64,000 nucleotides of DNA, from NCBI GenBank assembly GCA_028583405.1, contig CM053248.1:26276543-26340542 (forward strand), written 5' to 3'. Under the pieces are notes generated by a model. It did not search any database and was not told the origin of the DNA. It worked only from the letters and a program-made list of their open reading frames with translations. A program made the position numbers and the translations under genes. Within the stretch, counting starts at the first letter, position 1. Each line of letters begins with the position of its first letter. This document shows, piece by piece, positions 24,648-37,900 of the stretch. Origin of the DNA: Pogonophryne albipinna. Its lineage: Eukaryota > Chordata > Actinopteri > Perciformes > Artedidraconidae.

Positions 24648-25676
24648 ATGGAAGCAATGGCTGAACATAGCCAGGAAACGGGGGTTACCGGCGAAAGTGG
24701 CGCAGACAAGATACAAGAGCGGCTTCAGAGGCGGCACCAGGCGAGGGCAGAGGATGCCGAGCGGAAGAAGGAAGCTCAAGAGAGCCAGTCTGTCGCCGAG
24801 GAAAAGAGCGGGTATTTCCGCAGTACTTTCAACGCAGAGCGGGCCTCCATCGAGGATCTGCTGTCCAGCTGCTCCGGAGCGGACCGTGCGGTGGTGACCC
24901 AAACACTGGAGGAGGCGACGGTCAAAACGCTGCAGCTGCAGAAGTTTCTGAACGACAGCATGTTGTTTCTCACGCAGTACGAGCTGAGACGAGCCCAGGA
25001 TTCTCTGAAGAAACTCCTCACCTCCTCAGCTGACATCAGAGAGGAGGCTCTGCCCAAGAAGAAGTTTGCCTTTCGAGCTCGCAGTAAAGCAACAGATAAG
25101 GTCTCTGCACCCCCAGTGACAGACACACCTACAGTTACTGATAGCACCAAGGTGGATGTAGCTCCTGCAGAGTCTGTGCAGTGCTGCTTCTCCAACATGG
25201 ACAATGTGTGTGTGATAAAGACAGCAGAGGAGATTAATAAACAAGACGTGCTGTTGACTCACCTGACTAACTGTAAAGTGCGTCTGTTTGGGTCTCCTAG
25301 CACGCTGCACATGACTCACATTGACAACTGTGAGATCCTCTGTGGTCCCGTGTCAAGTTCAGTATTTGTTGATCACTGTAGGAACAGCACTCTGGCCATC
25401 CCTTGTCAGCAGCTGCGGACCCACAACACCACAGACACACAGGTGTATCTGCACATCACCAGCCGAGCAATCGTAGAGGACTGTCGTGGGGTTGGCTTTG
25501 CCCCGTTTACATTTTCTTATCCCACCCTTGATGAGGACTTTATTGTGTCTGGATTGGACCGGGATCGAAACAACTGGAGCCAGGTGGATGACTTCAACTG
25601 GCTCGCTGCAGGAACGCCTTCCCCTAACTGGGCTGTCATCCCAGAAGCAGACAGGAAAACCAACTGGGAACTCTAG
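24648..25676 (+). CDS. tbcc: Tubulin-folding cofactor C
   Basis: A single uninterrupted ORF of 342 residues, as expected for the intronless vertebrate TBCC gene. TBCC acts in the cytosol with cofactors D and E to release native alpha/beta-tubulin by stimulating GTP hydrolysis. The N-terminal part (about 15-125) is the helical tubulin-binding domain, rich in Glu/Arg/Gln, with FRSTFNAERASIEDLLSSC. A Pro/Thr-rich linker follows (about 140-175). The C-terminal beta-helix C-CAP domain (about 180-330) contains CQQLRTHNTTDT; its Arg257 corresponds by position to the catalytic arginine finger of human TBCC (Arg262). The end is DRKTNWEL. The first ATG is used; a second ATG two codons later could also serve. 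No disruption is seen. Confidence 0.96.
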   Translation: MEAMAEHSQETGVTGESGADKIQERLQRRHQARAEDAERKKEAQESQSVAEEKSGYFRSTFNAERASIEDLLSSCSGADRAVVTQTLEEATVKTLQLQKFLNDSMLFLTQYELRRAQDSLKKLLTSSADIREEALPKKKFAFRARSKATDKVSAPPVTDTPTVTDSTKVDVAPAESVQCCFSNMDNVCVIKTAEEINKQDVLLTHLTNCKVRLFGSPSTLHMTHIDNCEILCGPVSSSVFVDHCRNSTLAIPCQQLRTHNTTDTQVYLHITSRAIVEDCRGVGFAPFTFSYPTLDEDFIVSGLDRDRNNWSQVDDFNWLAAGTPSPNWAVIPEADRKTNWEL

Positions 25677-28600
25677 ATTTGAAAGACCTTAACTTGTTAA
25701 AGTAACATGTCAAACAATCAAATGTTTAATTTTCAGCACAAATACACAATGCATCTTGTCTGGGTTATTTCACAGTTGCATGAAGGTTTTCAGTAGGTTG
25801 TCAGTTAATACAAAAATAAAAAATGTTTCAAAAGGCATTCATGCTTTTCGCTTACACTTGCCAAAAAGACTGAAAAACAAAATGCTAAAAAATAGCGTTT
25901 GAATGTGTCTTCATAAAGAGAATGCTCGACTCTTCATCCTTAGATTTGATGCCTATTCAAAACATTTTGTTTCCCATGCAGTACGAGCTGATTCAAGCCT
26001 ATTTAGGCGGTTTGCACTTTTTTTGGAAGATCCCAGCCAATATACCTTGTAGTAAATAGTCTTTCATTTGTAATGCTGAGTTTGTCAGCCAATGACTAAC
26101 AAGAAACAAAATAAAACTATTACTACTAAAAATGTTCAGATTAGTAACTATCGTGGTCACATTGTTAAAAAGAGATCTCTACCCAAAAAATTACTGAGAG
26201 GCTAATAATTAGTATTGTGTCAAAGTCTTTGAAGAGTAAACTCCTGTGCTGCTGACTAATCATTAATTGTCTTGTTAATTGTTGTTCATTTACTCAAATA
26301 TTGATATCTGTCCTAAAAGTCAGGCTAGAATTTCCAGGAAATCTTCCAGGAAGATTTAAAAAAGGAGCCTCCTGCTGATACATTCTTACAGATTTCACTG
26401 TAGTCATTATAAAAGGCACAATTTCTTTGTCAAAAATAATATTCTGGCGCAAATAGAAATTCCAATATGAAAATTGCTGTCGTGGAGGGAAAAACATTCT
26501 GCTAACGGAGAAACCATTGTCCAAGAATTTACATAATGACAAAGCACATTGAAATGTAGAATACTGTTCTGTTTCCTTGTCATTTTAATAATGATACAAA
26601 CCTGAAACCTATTGTAATACATCTACAGTAACATCCAATATTCATTCAAAAGATTTAAAACCACTCAAACCCTCACGCAAAGAATTAACTTAAAAGCACT
26701 CAATGGTACAAAATCTATTTACATTTTTATTATTTAAGGGTGAAGAAGGCCTGGAATGAGCCCAATGTTAAAATGCTGTGCATTAATGCTGCTGGCGACC
26801 ATCAACCTTGAATGGCACTGGCTCTGATCTACAACTTGCAACAATATCTTGTCTGTACTCTTGAAAAGTAACTGCCATTGAAATGAGACAAAAATAAATC
26901 ATATTCCTGCTCTACATGTTTGTTTGTTTCTGGTGTTTCCTAATGATACCATAGCCCTCTTACAAAGAAACACAAATATTATGAAGTAGATCACAATGCA
27001 TTTTGTACAATTTAAGCACGACAAAGAGTACAAAAGTTGATGTACATACAGTGTATAGAAATAGTCCATATTTCTGTCTGTCCATCTTCTGTGGCAACAT
27101 TTGTGAACACTACACAAACAGATACAGAAGGACAATATTGAAAAATAAAACTAATAATTATAAATAAATAATAATTCACAAATCCTATAATTTTTTACAA
27201 CACTTATCGTCATATTTCTTCATTATAGTTTACATGATTAATTACTTGTTACTGTTCACTTAAAATACACATCTGTATAAGATACATCAGAAGAATTCTG
27301 AAATTAAAAGATGATAATACAAAGACAGACTAAGACGAGACAAAACAAGACAGTAAGGTGACATTATGAAATTGCAAAGGGGCTGTGAGTTGAATTTGGC
27401 CCATTGTTGTTGCGTTGAGAGGAAAAAGAAAGTGGGACGTTTGGTTTTACATTTGCATTGTAGCATGTTTAATACAAAGGGAAACTTCTTCATTGTAATC
27501 TTGAGTAATTGAAGACAGGAAAAACAGCATTATTTTAATAACCATAAATGTAGTTATAAAAACAGTTAAAAATACAGATAAGGATTAAAAATCTAATTAG
27601 AGAGGCAGCTTTGCCATCAATACGTTATAACGGAATTTTGCAGCAACAACAACAATTCAGCTTGTGCAGTAAGCAATGGTGTGGTGAAGTATGAAGGAGT
27701 CAGAGAGGCCGTTCAGCTAAAGGCGCGGCTTTTGTCAACATGAGCATCTGACTTGAGTTTGTGCCAAACAGAGTGTTAATCGAACTGCCAAGATAATAAG
27801 TGACAATTAGACAATAAGGTAATTGAGAGCACTTCAAAAGATTTATTGGCTTGTGAAATGATGTTTTCTACAACAATCTTATGTGCATGTTTATTGATGT
27901 GTGATCTTTTGATGGGTTTAACTTTTATCCATCAAATGTCTCAGTTTTGTGTTTCTGTGAATGGGTTACTAGGGCGAGTGGTGTATTTGCTCCCCTGGGA
28001 AGACATCCGGCTTATGTTGAATGCCAGCAAACTGTGAATGAACATGTTCCATTATTAACTCCACTTTCATGTCCACGTTCTTTGTCAGGCTTCATCTGAT
28101 GCCATTACAGCTCCACGGTGTGTTCGATCTAGGCACCCATGACCACATGAACGCTCAAACCAATTATGGGCCTTGGCAACGGCTTACGATCAGGCTCATC
28201 TTGTATGCAGGGATTTCTGCAAATTGGTTAGGCTGCTTACAGAGGCTTAGAATGACGTACTGAAACTTTGAGTTTAATCATTAGGATCTTAGGCAATCCT
28301 CCACCTTTCCAGGAGAACGCAACATCACGATTAACCTCACCTGCGTGTTGGGGAGGAAAAAAACTGTAAAAATTGGGGGAAAATAGCCTGGTGAAAGTGG
28401 ATGTTTCTGTCACAATGGGAGAGGAGATAGCTTTTAAGAAATAACTTTACTACGCTGCTCCCGGTTTCTTCATCTCTGCTGTTTTTCTGTGCGATGGATT
28501 ACAGGCTGAGCTGATTCCTATTTTGCCTTTAGACCAGCCAGAGGAGACCCTGATAGCAAAGGGACCGGGAAACAGGAACTGCAGGTTGGCGTGTTCAACA

Positions 28601-28680
28601 ACACCTTGGAGCTCCTGCTGTTCTAGATCGTAATTTTGAGTATTTTCTTTACTGGGTGAGGACACATTACAGCTTCAACA
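25677..28680. other. tbcc 3'UTR and prph2 upstream region
   Basis: Three kilobases of AT-rich DNA with no coding exon found. A candidate tbcc polyadenylation signal AATAAA lies at 25815-25820. The last 250 bp before the prph2 ATG at 28681 are presumably the promoter and 5'UTR. No TATA box or photoreceptor-specific element is claimed. Confidence 0.45.
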
Positions 28681-31600
28681 ATGGCTTTGATGTTGGTAAA
28701 GTTTGACATGAAGAAGCGAGTAAAGCTCGCTCAGACAATATGGTTCCTGTACTGGTTCGCCGTAATGGCCGGCGTGCTGGTCTTCAGCATGGGGCTGTTC
28801 TTTAAGATTGAGCTGCGAAAGCGCTCTGAACTTATGGACAACAACGAGAGCCACTTGCTGCCCAACGTTCTTATATTAATGGGTCTAATAGCCTGTGGCG
28901 TCAACGCTTTTGGAGGCAAAGTCTGCTACGACTCCCTGGACCCTTCCAAGTTTATAAAATGGAAGCCCATGTTGAAGCCCTTCTTGATGTTCTGCGTGGG
29001 GTTCAACGGCCTGTTGTTTGTCACAGCCCTGCTGTGTTTTGTGATGAGGATCCCGCTGCAGTTCACCCTGGCTGAGGGGCTGAAGAATGGCATGAGGTTC
29101 TACAAGGACACGGACACACCAGGACGATGCTACATGAAGAGGACCCTGGACCTGATGCAGATGGAATTCAGATGCTGCGGAAACGACCACTACAGAGATT
29201 GGTTTGAGATTCAGTGGGTAAGCAACCGCTACCTGGATTTCAGCGCAAAGGAAGTCAAAGAGTAAGTGACGCAAATTCATTTTCACAATACAATACAAAG
29301 GGGCTTTATTCGTATACCCACATTTTAAACATAGTATTGCCAATACTGTGAAACGCGAATTCATAACTAAATCCTGCATCATACCCTTTAAGAATTTGAG
29401 ATTAAATGTTAGATATTCCTGTTTTAGGCGACAGGAGAAAGCCTTAAAGAGGTTGACATTTAAGCTGCATGTACTATCTCAGTGTGTCTAAAGGACCCTT
29501 TCACCGACCTCCACGGGGTGGTCGGTTCCTTTAGGGGATAGTATAAGTGGATTTCAGGTGAAGGTCAAAGCAGGTGCATTATTCCCTTTCGTCCACTGAG
29601 AATAACGAAATTATGACAGCAATGAGGACATGGCATTGGGAGCCGTGAGGGTGGAAAAGGTTACTAGGCAGTTTTCTGGATAAAGGTGAGAAGGAGGGAC
29701 TTGAGGAGGTGATTAGGGACAGAAAAAGATTCAAAGGTCAAAAAGGCATGAGCGGGATTAACAGGACCTTGTTCCACTCCAGTGATATGTGGCCTCTTTC
29801 TGACAAAATGTTCATATCTACATTGATTGAAGTACCAGATAGGATTGGCGAGGAGTATTGTACAGGGAACAATTTTGAGCACTGGCACATAGTGTTTAAT
29901 CTTAAGGATTACAGAGTCCACGTCCTTCAGGGTTAGGGTTAGGGTTAGGGTCCTGTTCAATCATCAGAGGACCTGGCAACACTCCAGGGGCAGCACTGCG
30001 CAATACAACAATGTGTAGCTTCTATGATCAGTATAAGCATTGTCTAGGACTGCCTAGAGGAAGAGATATTGTCTCACTGGGACATTCTCGGCTAAATAGA
30101 GATTAAATAATTATAGGACAGTATTCTTGGAAAATATTTCTCAAAAATTGCTTATTTTTAAGTTTTGAAGAGTATTTTCTTTTGAACCAAATCCAATCCT
30201 TAATATCCTCCAATATCAGTTCAGCCATTTATCCAATTACCTATGTCGAGTTGGTAATTTGTTTTCTGGTTGCGTTGTTTGTCAATAGGATTACTTACTG
30301 GCCTGATTTCTCATTAAACTTTGAAGAACAGTGTAACATGTGCCAAGAAATAACTCATTTTATGTTGAAGCAGATCCGAATCATAGGGCGTCTACAAATT
30401 ATTATTCACTTTTGTTAACATTCTAAACTAGTGCATTGGCCTTGACAGAGGTCTGTGCTCTTCCAGTGTTCTTCTTCTTAATAGTGCCGTGACTAGTATC
30501 CAGAACTGATCCCTATCCTTTATAGGGTTGTAAGTACTCTGTGTTCTGTAGTAATGCCCAAAGTCTTATCTGGGGCGTTATTTTTGGCTTGTTGATGTTT
30601 CTAAACACCACTGATCCATTTCTGACTATCTCATGTCTTAGTGATCCAATCCTACCCGTCTTTCCATTGACCTACTACCATCAATAACAGTTAGCAAGAT
30701 CTGTGTAAGGCCCTTTAAACACAATTTGAGACATGTTATCAATAAACATTAATGGTTTTAATTCAGTCATTTACTGCAAACCAATTTACATTAAATGAAA
30801 ATGAGTCTTTTACACCAGTGACAGTGTTGTTTAACACAAGAAAAAAACAAGGGAATAATATACAATTAACACAATTGAAGCAATACAAACCATTTAATAA
30901 ACTCGGCAATCATCCTAATTTTGTGATGGTTTAAAGTTTGATATATGCTTATCCTCTTTAACAGAGATGTTACAATTAATTGGCAAGAATGTTGGGTTTG
31001 GAGTTATGCATAGCATTGTTACGATTGCCTTAAATACCTTATACTCATTAGATGTGTTTTAATTAGATTATATTCAGTAGTTGAAATAAATAGTCTTGAT
31101 TAAGGTCAGAGTTTGATCAATGCCTGTATGACCAACAGCAGTTTGGTCTTTTTTTAAAGATTCAAGGGATACTTTACAACCCAACTGAAAATATCTAATG
31201 CCCTATACTCATAGTAAAAATGCAATTAACTAGTTCACACATACGTCAATACAGTTCCTGATCTTTAATCCCTTTCACCTCCCGCCAATCTTAATGAGAC
31301 ATTAACGTGGAACTTTGCCTTATCCTCTTAGCCGCATTGGGAGCAACGTGGACGGCCAGTATCTGATGGATGGAGTCCCGTTCAGCTGCTGTAACCCCAG
31401 CTCCCCCAGACCCTGCATTCAGGGCCAGATGACCAACAACACTGCCCACTACAGCTACGACCACTACACGGAGGAACTCAACGTATGGAAGCGCGGCTGC
31501 CGTGAAGCCATGGTGTCCTACTACGGAGGCATGATGAACACCATCGGAGCCCTGGTCTTGTTGGTCACCATGCTTGAGGTCAGGGCCAGTGATGCACACA

Positions 31601-33938
31601 ACACAAATATTCACGCAAGAAAATTAGAATTGTGTACCTCACTACAGTCTGTTTTGTATTCCATAATTTTAAGTCCCGAAAACCTACACTATCACCTAGC
31701 TATCACAAGGACTTTCTCACTAACAATCTGAAATTCAATGAAGGTAGAGAAATTAACCAGACATGGATTTGCCAAACCCACTTGTGAGTCTTCCATCTTG
31801 AAGTTTTTCCCTTGTAAAATTGATGCTTGATTATTGTCACATTTGGGTCAAGTTGTCCAAGTACATTTTCTAGCATTAAACCATCTTTGCCTCATTGGCC
31901 AAGATGTAACAGGGCTCATTGATGAACACACCCACAGGTACCTGACGGTTGTTAAGAACGGCAGTTGGTATTTTCCCTCAAACTCCCACAAGCAGCAACA
32001 ATTCCATATTACAAATGTAAACGTTCACAGGTGACACAGGTGACACAAAGTTACTTTGTATCAGTACTTTTTGATTTTATAAGAGATAAAGACTCAAACA
32101 TCCATGTGAAGTAAGGGGGTCAATTTATTGATGATTAAATATGATGTATCTTTTTGCCAAACAATTCAGTGGGGGCTGAATAAAATTGCTCAGGAGTCAA
32201 ATGAGGACAAGTAGTATGGCGTGAGATGAAGATCTTGTGCTTAAACATGCTTAGCCTTGGCCCAGTTGGCACATCTGTCATCCATCACCTCCTTCCTTTC
32301 CTAACTCCGCCTCTGCCATCATCTGTTACTGCATCGTCCATAAAGAGTCTATCCTCTTGACATTCTGTTAGGTTACCCTGCACCACCTTTGGCATGTACG
32401 CACATGCAGCTTACATACAGCATCTCACCTGCTACTCTTTACCTAAATGTTAATCCTACAGCTGTCCTACGGCCGGAACATCCTCTACCAACCTCGATTG
32501 TTGTTGTTGTTGTTGTTGTCGAGGTCCAATAATCTTAACTCCACTGCAGTTAAAAGTGATAAACATTTACACATACATCCTCAAAGTCAGTGATAGTCAG
32601 TGAGTCCCTGTATCAACTCAACGACACCTCTGTCTGTCCAGCAAACAAGCTCTTGTTCTAGATGTAGCGACCCCCTGGAAGCTGATCAGACGCACAGTTG
32701 GAAGAATCTCAGATTTAAGAGATGTTACGCAAGACTGACAGGAGTGTGCTCAGAGATGGAGCGATGGGTTAATCTACGGGAGGTGACAAGGACAGACACA
32801 CTTCCTGCAGCTTTAGCTCTCAATCTGATCTGAAGTCACGGTCTTAAATTACTACTTAACGTTTCTAATGATAGAGTTGACCTCAGGCTGTAAATACCTT
32901 ATTTTTCATAATTTGACAAACAGAAACAGAAAATAGAAAATTAGGGTAAAGGAACAAAATAGTGATACAAACTAAAGTAAAAAATGTATGCTGAATAATT
33001 AGGGATAAAAAAAGAAAGAAAAACTAATTTTCACATTTATTTGTTCTACTTCTTCATGCATTTCCCTCTCACCGATCACTCATACAAACCACACTTACAT
33101 AACACACATGCACAGAAACATATTCACATAAAAGACATCAATATCTAGCTTTAGAACATGTTAAACACATACATTAAATATACAACTCAAAGCCTCAGTT
33201 TTCTTTATTATATTGTTAATGTCTATACATTGAGGGATCTTATTTATGCAATGTAATTTTCTTTCAAAATGTACCAATATATCATATTTAGAACACAATA
33301 TAAATACAACTATGTACCTTCTTTTACTATGTCACTCACACTGCACTAATACAAAAAAAAAGTTTCTAGATATTTTGATTGTAATCTAAAAGGCCTGCAA
33401 CTGTAATCTGCTGATTATGTTCTCCATTTTTATTTACTGGAACAATGTTGGCATATTTGCGTAAAAGTGATCCAAAGGTTTGATCAATCTTCAAAATATG
33501 CAACTCTAATTTTAATTTATAAAGTAGTATTTTTTCACCTATGCGTTTTTATTCCTCCGGTCCCTTGACAGCAAGCAGTTGATAGGATATTGTGGTTGCC
33601 ACAAGATTCTATTTTTACTTATCGTATTACAAACAACATCTTTAAACATGTTGCCAGAGATTGTCCTCATCAGAAGAATCTGTGATTTCCTAGTGTTCAG
33701 GTGTTCTGATATGTATTTCTCACTGTTTCAGATTGCTGTGACCATCGGCCTGCAGTACATCAACAGCTCTCTGTCCAGCCTGGTGAACCCTGAGGACCCA
33801 GAGAGCGAGAGCGAGGGCTGGATCCTGGAGAAGACAGTGGGGGAGACGTTCACCGACATCATGGCCAACATGAAGGCAATGAGCAAAGGTGGCAAGGTGG
33901 AGGAGGAGGCCGAGGCAGGGGTGGCCACGGTGAGCTGA
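28681..33938 (+). CDS. prph2: Peripherin-2 (RDS), photoreceptor disc-rim tetraspanin
   Basis: Three exons, 28681-29261, 31332-31578 and 33732-33938, give 344 residues; this exon pattern and length match vertebrate PRPH2 (346 in human). The protein shapes the rims of rod and cone outer-segment discs. Four membrane segments are visible at about 18-40, 60-80, 101-123 and around the exon 2/3 border. The large second loop has the seven cysteines of the family: Cys150 (GRC, the residue used for intermolecular disulphides), the CCG motif in [22 protein letters not shown] and RGC. The loop keeps the glycosylation sequon NNT before AHYSYD. The cytoplasmic tail ends [16 protein letters not shown], with the Val of the outer-segment targeting region conserved. 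ROM1 is less likely because the loop is nearly identical to PRPH2. Which fish paralogue it is cannot be told. Confidence 0.95.
29262..31331 (+). other. prph2: prph2 intron 1
   Basis: An intron of 2.07 kb with donor 'gtaagtga' and acceptor 'tatcctcttag'. Apart from the telomere-like run it shows no recognised element or ORF of interest. Confidence 0.8.
29930..29950 (+). repeat. Telomere-like (GGGTTA)n run in prph2 intron 1
   Basis: Four GGG runs spaced by TTA, a perfect short stretch of vertebrate telomere sequence and a canonical G-quadruplex motif on the plus strand. It is only 21 bp long. Confidence 0.95.
31579..33731 (+). other. prph2: prph2 intron 2
   Basis: An intron of 2.15 kb with donor 'gtcaggg' and acceptor 'cactgtttcag'. 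It contains a short (TTG)n run near 32498-32518. No coding exon or clear mobile element was recognised. Confidence 0.8.
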
Positions 33939-34985
33939 GCTAACCCCTCCTGCAAAAACGGACACAACTCCCACCTAAAGAGGAGAGGAAGGGGACAAAT
34001 CAGATCTAAGCGTTTTTCTACCAACATTCATTATGTCGACACTACGACACACAAACATACTCAGCTATGAACTCCTTTCAAAATGGACCCCTTTCAAATG
34101 GAATCCTTGCGTAAATAATTCTATAGTCATAGAGAGAGATAATGTGTAGGGTGAGTAATGTTGTAATTTTACATTTTGGTTTTTCCCCAACCAATCAAAT
34201 CCATCTGAGGCTCCAGCCCTGCTTTCAGCATTCTTTTAAAGAAATGTTGGATCTGTGGGGTTTGGATCTTTACAAAAAAATAAATAAATGTGATATGTAT
34301 TGATAAATATCAGATGCTTTGCAATCACGAGTAAAATATTGTAATGTTGTCGGATAGTTTGGCGGGGATGGTGGTTGCTATGCAACCCCCCCTCTCATGG
34401 AATGATGGAAGGTATTTAACAGCCCAAAAGATATTTTGTTTTTGATTGACTTCTAGACGTTGGCTTGTAGCTCATAATGGTAGCAAATGATATCCACTCA
34501 GCTCTTTTTACACTCCAGTCCGACTTTGTCCCAAACGAAGACTGGATAAGCTCCTGAGATGGAGTAAAATTATCAATTGAATGAATCGGTATGAATAATG
34601 CATGAATGTTGCGGCGCATGGTCGATTAGTGAGTCATGGGAACTGGGATGTGAGCCCTGTAGAGAGGCAGGGCCAACTCCAAACCTGTGGAGGGCAACTG
34701 AAATTGGCAGCTAAATCTTGGCTCCTGACCACTGCTCTGTAATCTCAGACCCTCTTTGGTGTGTCCCTTGTGCATTCAGTATTTGTATATTAAGACACAT
34801 GTATGTAAATTCCAACAACCTGGGTTGCTGTGTTTGTACATAGTGTAGAAATGATGAAATATATTTAACTTTTTTAAATAATGTAATTAAGCTAAATCTT
34901 TTATTGAAATCCCTGTAAAGTTTTTTTCATTTTTTTTCTTGGCTTTGTGAGTCTGTGTAGAATGAGAATTGTAAAAAGGAATAAA
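33939..34985 (+). other. prph2: prph2 3'UTR with polyadenylation signal
   Basis: About 1 kb after the stop codon, ending at AATAAA (34980-34985) in 'aaaaaggaataaagaatttt'. This is the first strong signal downstream of the gene. Confidence 0.6.
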
Positions 34986-35817
34986 GAATTTTAGAAATTT
35001 TATTTGATAGTGAAATAACAACGTTGTATTGTCCCGACCTTGAGTCGCACAAACCTGAGATCAAGAGGCGAGGCATGCTGTGAGTGCCGCAGTGTTCCTG
35101 ATTAAGTCAATAGGATCAGGCCAATTATGGCCTTACTGCTTTCACATGGACATTGGATGACTCTTCACATGTCCAGTGTAAGGAAGGGGGGGGTTGAACC
35201 AGATACATTCACAAACTATAGAGTGAATGTGTGTGTTTGCAAAGGACTTTTTCACTTCAATCGGTTGTGTGGTGTTTTGATTTAATGCACAATCTGATAT
35301 TTCTGTGTCTTAAATCCGGTCTATAATGAGCCTTGACATTTAAAGATGGAAAGTAACAAATCCCTTGATCCCTTCAGCACATATGTTGATAAATAGCAAC
35401 CAATTGTTGATCTCTTGAAACACAGTCCACTATGTTACATCTTAACTGAGCTCGACATACACTGCAAACACATATCAGGAAACCACTGTGTGAAAGTCAG
35501 TGTTTTTTAGCAGATAGGGGGCTAGGAAAAGTCAGCTGCAAAGAAGTAAAGAGGCCAACTCCGTGCGGTATTTTTGTTGGAGCAAAGCACATAACCAGCA
35601 CTGAGTAGATAAGAGGCCTAATCGGCTTTAGATTAGCCATGAGCCCCTCAGCCAGGTGAGCTGCTGCTGGACTCACGTCACGGAGTCAGGGACACACAGA
35701 CAGAGATAAAAAGAGTAATAGGTTAAGTGCAATGAAAAGGTAGGCCAAGCAGCTAAAAAAATGATGGTTTGAGTAACATATGGAGTTAATGAATAGATTT
35801 GAAACAAAACGTAGAAA

Positions 35818-36272
35818 CAGTGGTGGAAAAATTAGATCCTTTAATTGAGTGAACCACAATGTAATGGTACACCATTAAATCAAAAGTCCTGCATTCAAAA
35901 AGGGAAAGTACAGAGTAAAGTCTTCTCTGCCAAACATATACAGTATATACAAGTAAATAAAGATAAGGTATAAATATAAAATAAGTTCTAATTTTGATGC
36001 AGTGTATAACTATGGATAATATTAAGGGATCCTATTTCTGGTGCTTTAACTTTTTAACAGTATTTAAATGGAGTTTATGACATAGAGCTAAGTGTGACTG
36101 TTTCATATAAGAGTATTTTTATAAATATCAGTCATTTGATCTGTAACATGCATCGTATTTGAAATGCTCCTATTTTTATTTATAGTTTTTTTGGAAGTAA
36201 ATAGTAACTAGCGAAAAGTACACAATTTACTTCCAAATTGTGATAAACTATAGTACTTGAGTACATTTACCA
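35818..36272. mobile_element. hAT-like 'CAGTGGTGGAAG' element, copy 2
   Basis: It begins 'cagtggtggaaaaattagat' and includes 'aaaagtcctgcattcaaaa', the signature of this family. The right end is degenerate; 'acttgagtacatttaccaa' near 36255-36272 resembles it. The end is approximate. Confidence 0.55.
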
Positions 36273-36306
36273 ATAAAGATATTGCCAAATATAGAACAGT
36301 TTTAAT

Positions 36307-36471
36307 CAGTGGTGGAAGAAATATTAAAATATTCCCTTAAATAAAATTCAACGAGAAATATTAGCAAAAATACCTGAAGTACAACAAGTAAAGAAGCCTA
36401 ATTTTACAGAATTATTTCAGAAAATATAATATTAGTAGATTACAAATGTACTGAGTTACTTATCCCCACTG
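36307..36471. mobile_element. Compact hAT MITE with 8-bp target duplication
   Basis: A 165-bp element from 'cagtggtggaagaaatatta' to 'gagttacttatccccactg'. The termini are inverted repeats. The 8 bp on the left (GTTTTAAT) and right (GTTTAAAT) match at 7 of 8 positions, the target duplication length of hAT transposons. Confidence 0.75.
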
Positions 36472-37574
36472 GTTTAAATTCTTCTGTATGCAGCAAACAA
36501 CCCATTATTGTCCCGACAACAAATGTCATGAACAAACCGCCTGCTATCAGAGCAACTTCTGTTTGACAGTAAATTGTAAATTTAAGATACATAATTTACC
36601 AAATTGCATCCGATGTTGTTTCCAAACAATTCTTTCTCATAAGAAGACTGAAGCTTCTCCCACATAGCCCACATCTGTTAACTATCCTGAAAGGAACAGG
36701 CTGCAAAAACATCCTGTGTGTCTATTGTCTTCTGCTGCTCTCTGTTGGTGACTGCAGGTAATACAAATACAAATACACTGGGTGTGAATCTAATCCATTG
36801 AAGATCTCCGACTCCAGCAATAATATAAAATGTAGTTAGCTTCAGTTGAAACTCTTTTGTGATCAACTGTTCTTACAGCAACCTTTACTCCCAGCCTCTC
36901 TTCAAATGTAGATTATTTGACTCCAAATGTATTCTGAACTTTCCCTGCGTCATTGACAAATTGCTGGCATGCATCGACACTTTAGGCCTGTAAAAGGTTT
37001 CAGTTACATTAGAAGTCCACAGGAGGGTGTCTTTTCATCAGTGATGGTATAACAGGGATGACCACCCCACTGCTGAAAATACTTTAAGATGAAGAGCATG
37101 TAATACTTAATACGTAATAAATATTAAGATGAAACACAAAAGACAGAATTGTAATGAAGTCTATTTATAAGTAGGATGTCATCACTTTAATAAGATCCCT
37201 TTTATTGACACTCATGATCAAAGCACATCTTCCAGCAACTGAAAACAAAATTTAGACAGGATATAAATATTAGTTTAATATTTGATTGATGTGTTGATTC
37301 TTTTTTTGATTATTGGATTAAGTGTTTAGCATAAAAATGTGAGACGGAGTGAAAAAATGACATTTATTTCCAGATATCATTAGTTGTATTCAACAAACAG
37401 ACCAAAACATGTCCATGCAATGAAGACTCTGAAATATCAGTAGTATCGATTACATTTTTAGGGGTTTTCTTTTTCCTGTAGTGTGTTTTATAGGTTTTTG
37501 TGCATGTAAATGGTCTGAAAAGGCTAAAATCCCAAAGTTCATGCCAGAGGGAGTTTCTTTCCCACACACTTACC

Positions 37575-37900
37575 CCCTGCCTGAAACGCCTCCATTATAG
37601 TCCTTTGAAAAGTGACATCACTCTGTAACACTCGCGCTTCTATTGGCTAGCACTCCAACACATTATGCTAAGGGCCGGGACATCTCTAAGCAGTTGACCA
37701 ATCACAACGGAGCCGGCCAGCTAACCAATCAGAGCAGACTGGGCTCTGGTTTCAGACAGAGGGTGAAAAGAGGTGCTGCAGCACAGGCAGTATGAGAAAA
37801 ATAAAGACCTTTCTGAACATTAAAACATGGAAACATGTAATAGTAGAGGCACAAAATACATATGAACCTGAAAAAGCTCAGAATAGGGCCCCTTTAAACG
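37575..37900. repeat. Teleost repeat ending 'agggcccctttaa'
   Basis: This segment has the words 'ctattggctagcactccaac', 'gaccaatcacaacggagccg' and a terminus 'cagaatagggcccctttaaa'. It resembles, by eye, a frequent fish element related to the TTAA-type copy at 7422-7720. The left end was not found. Confidence 0.45.

Noticed and set aside
29930..29950. Evidence for an ancestral telomere fusion
   Set aside because: Only 21 bp of telomere sequence in one orientation; fusions leave longer, head-to-head tracts.
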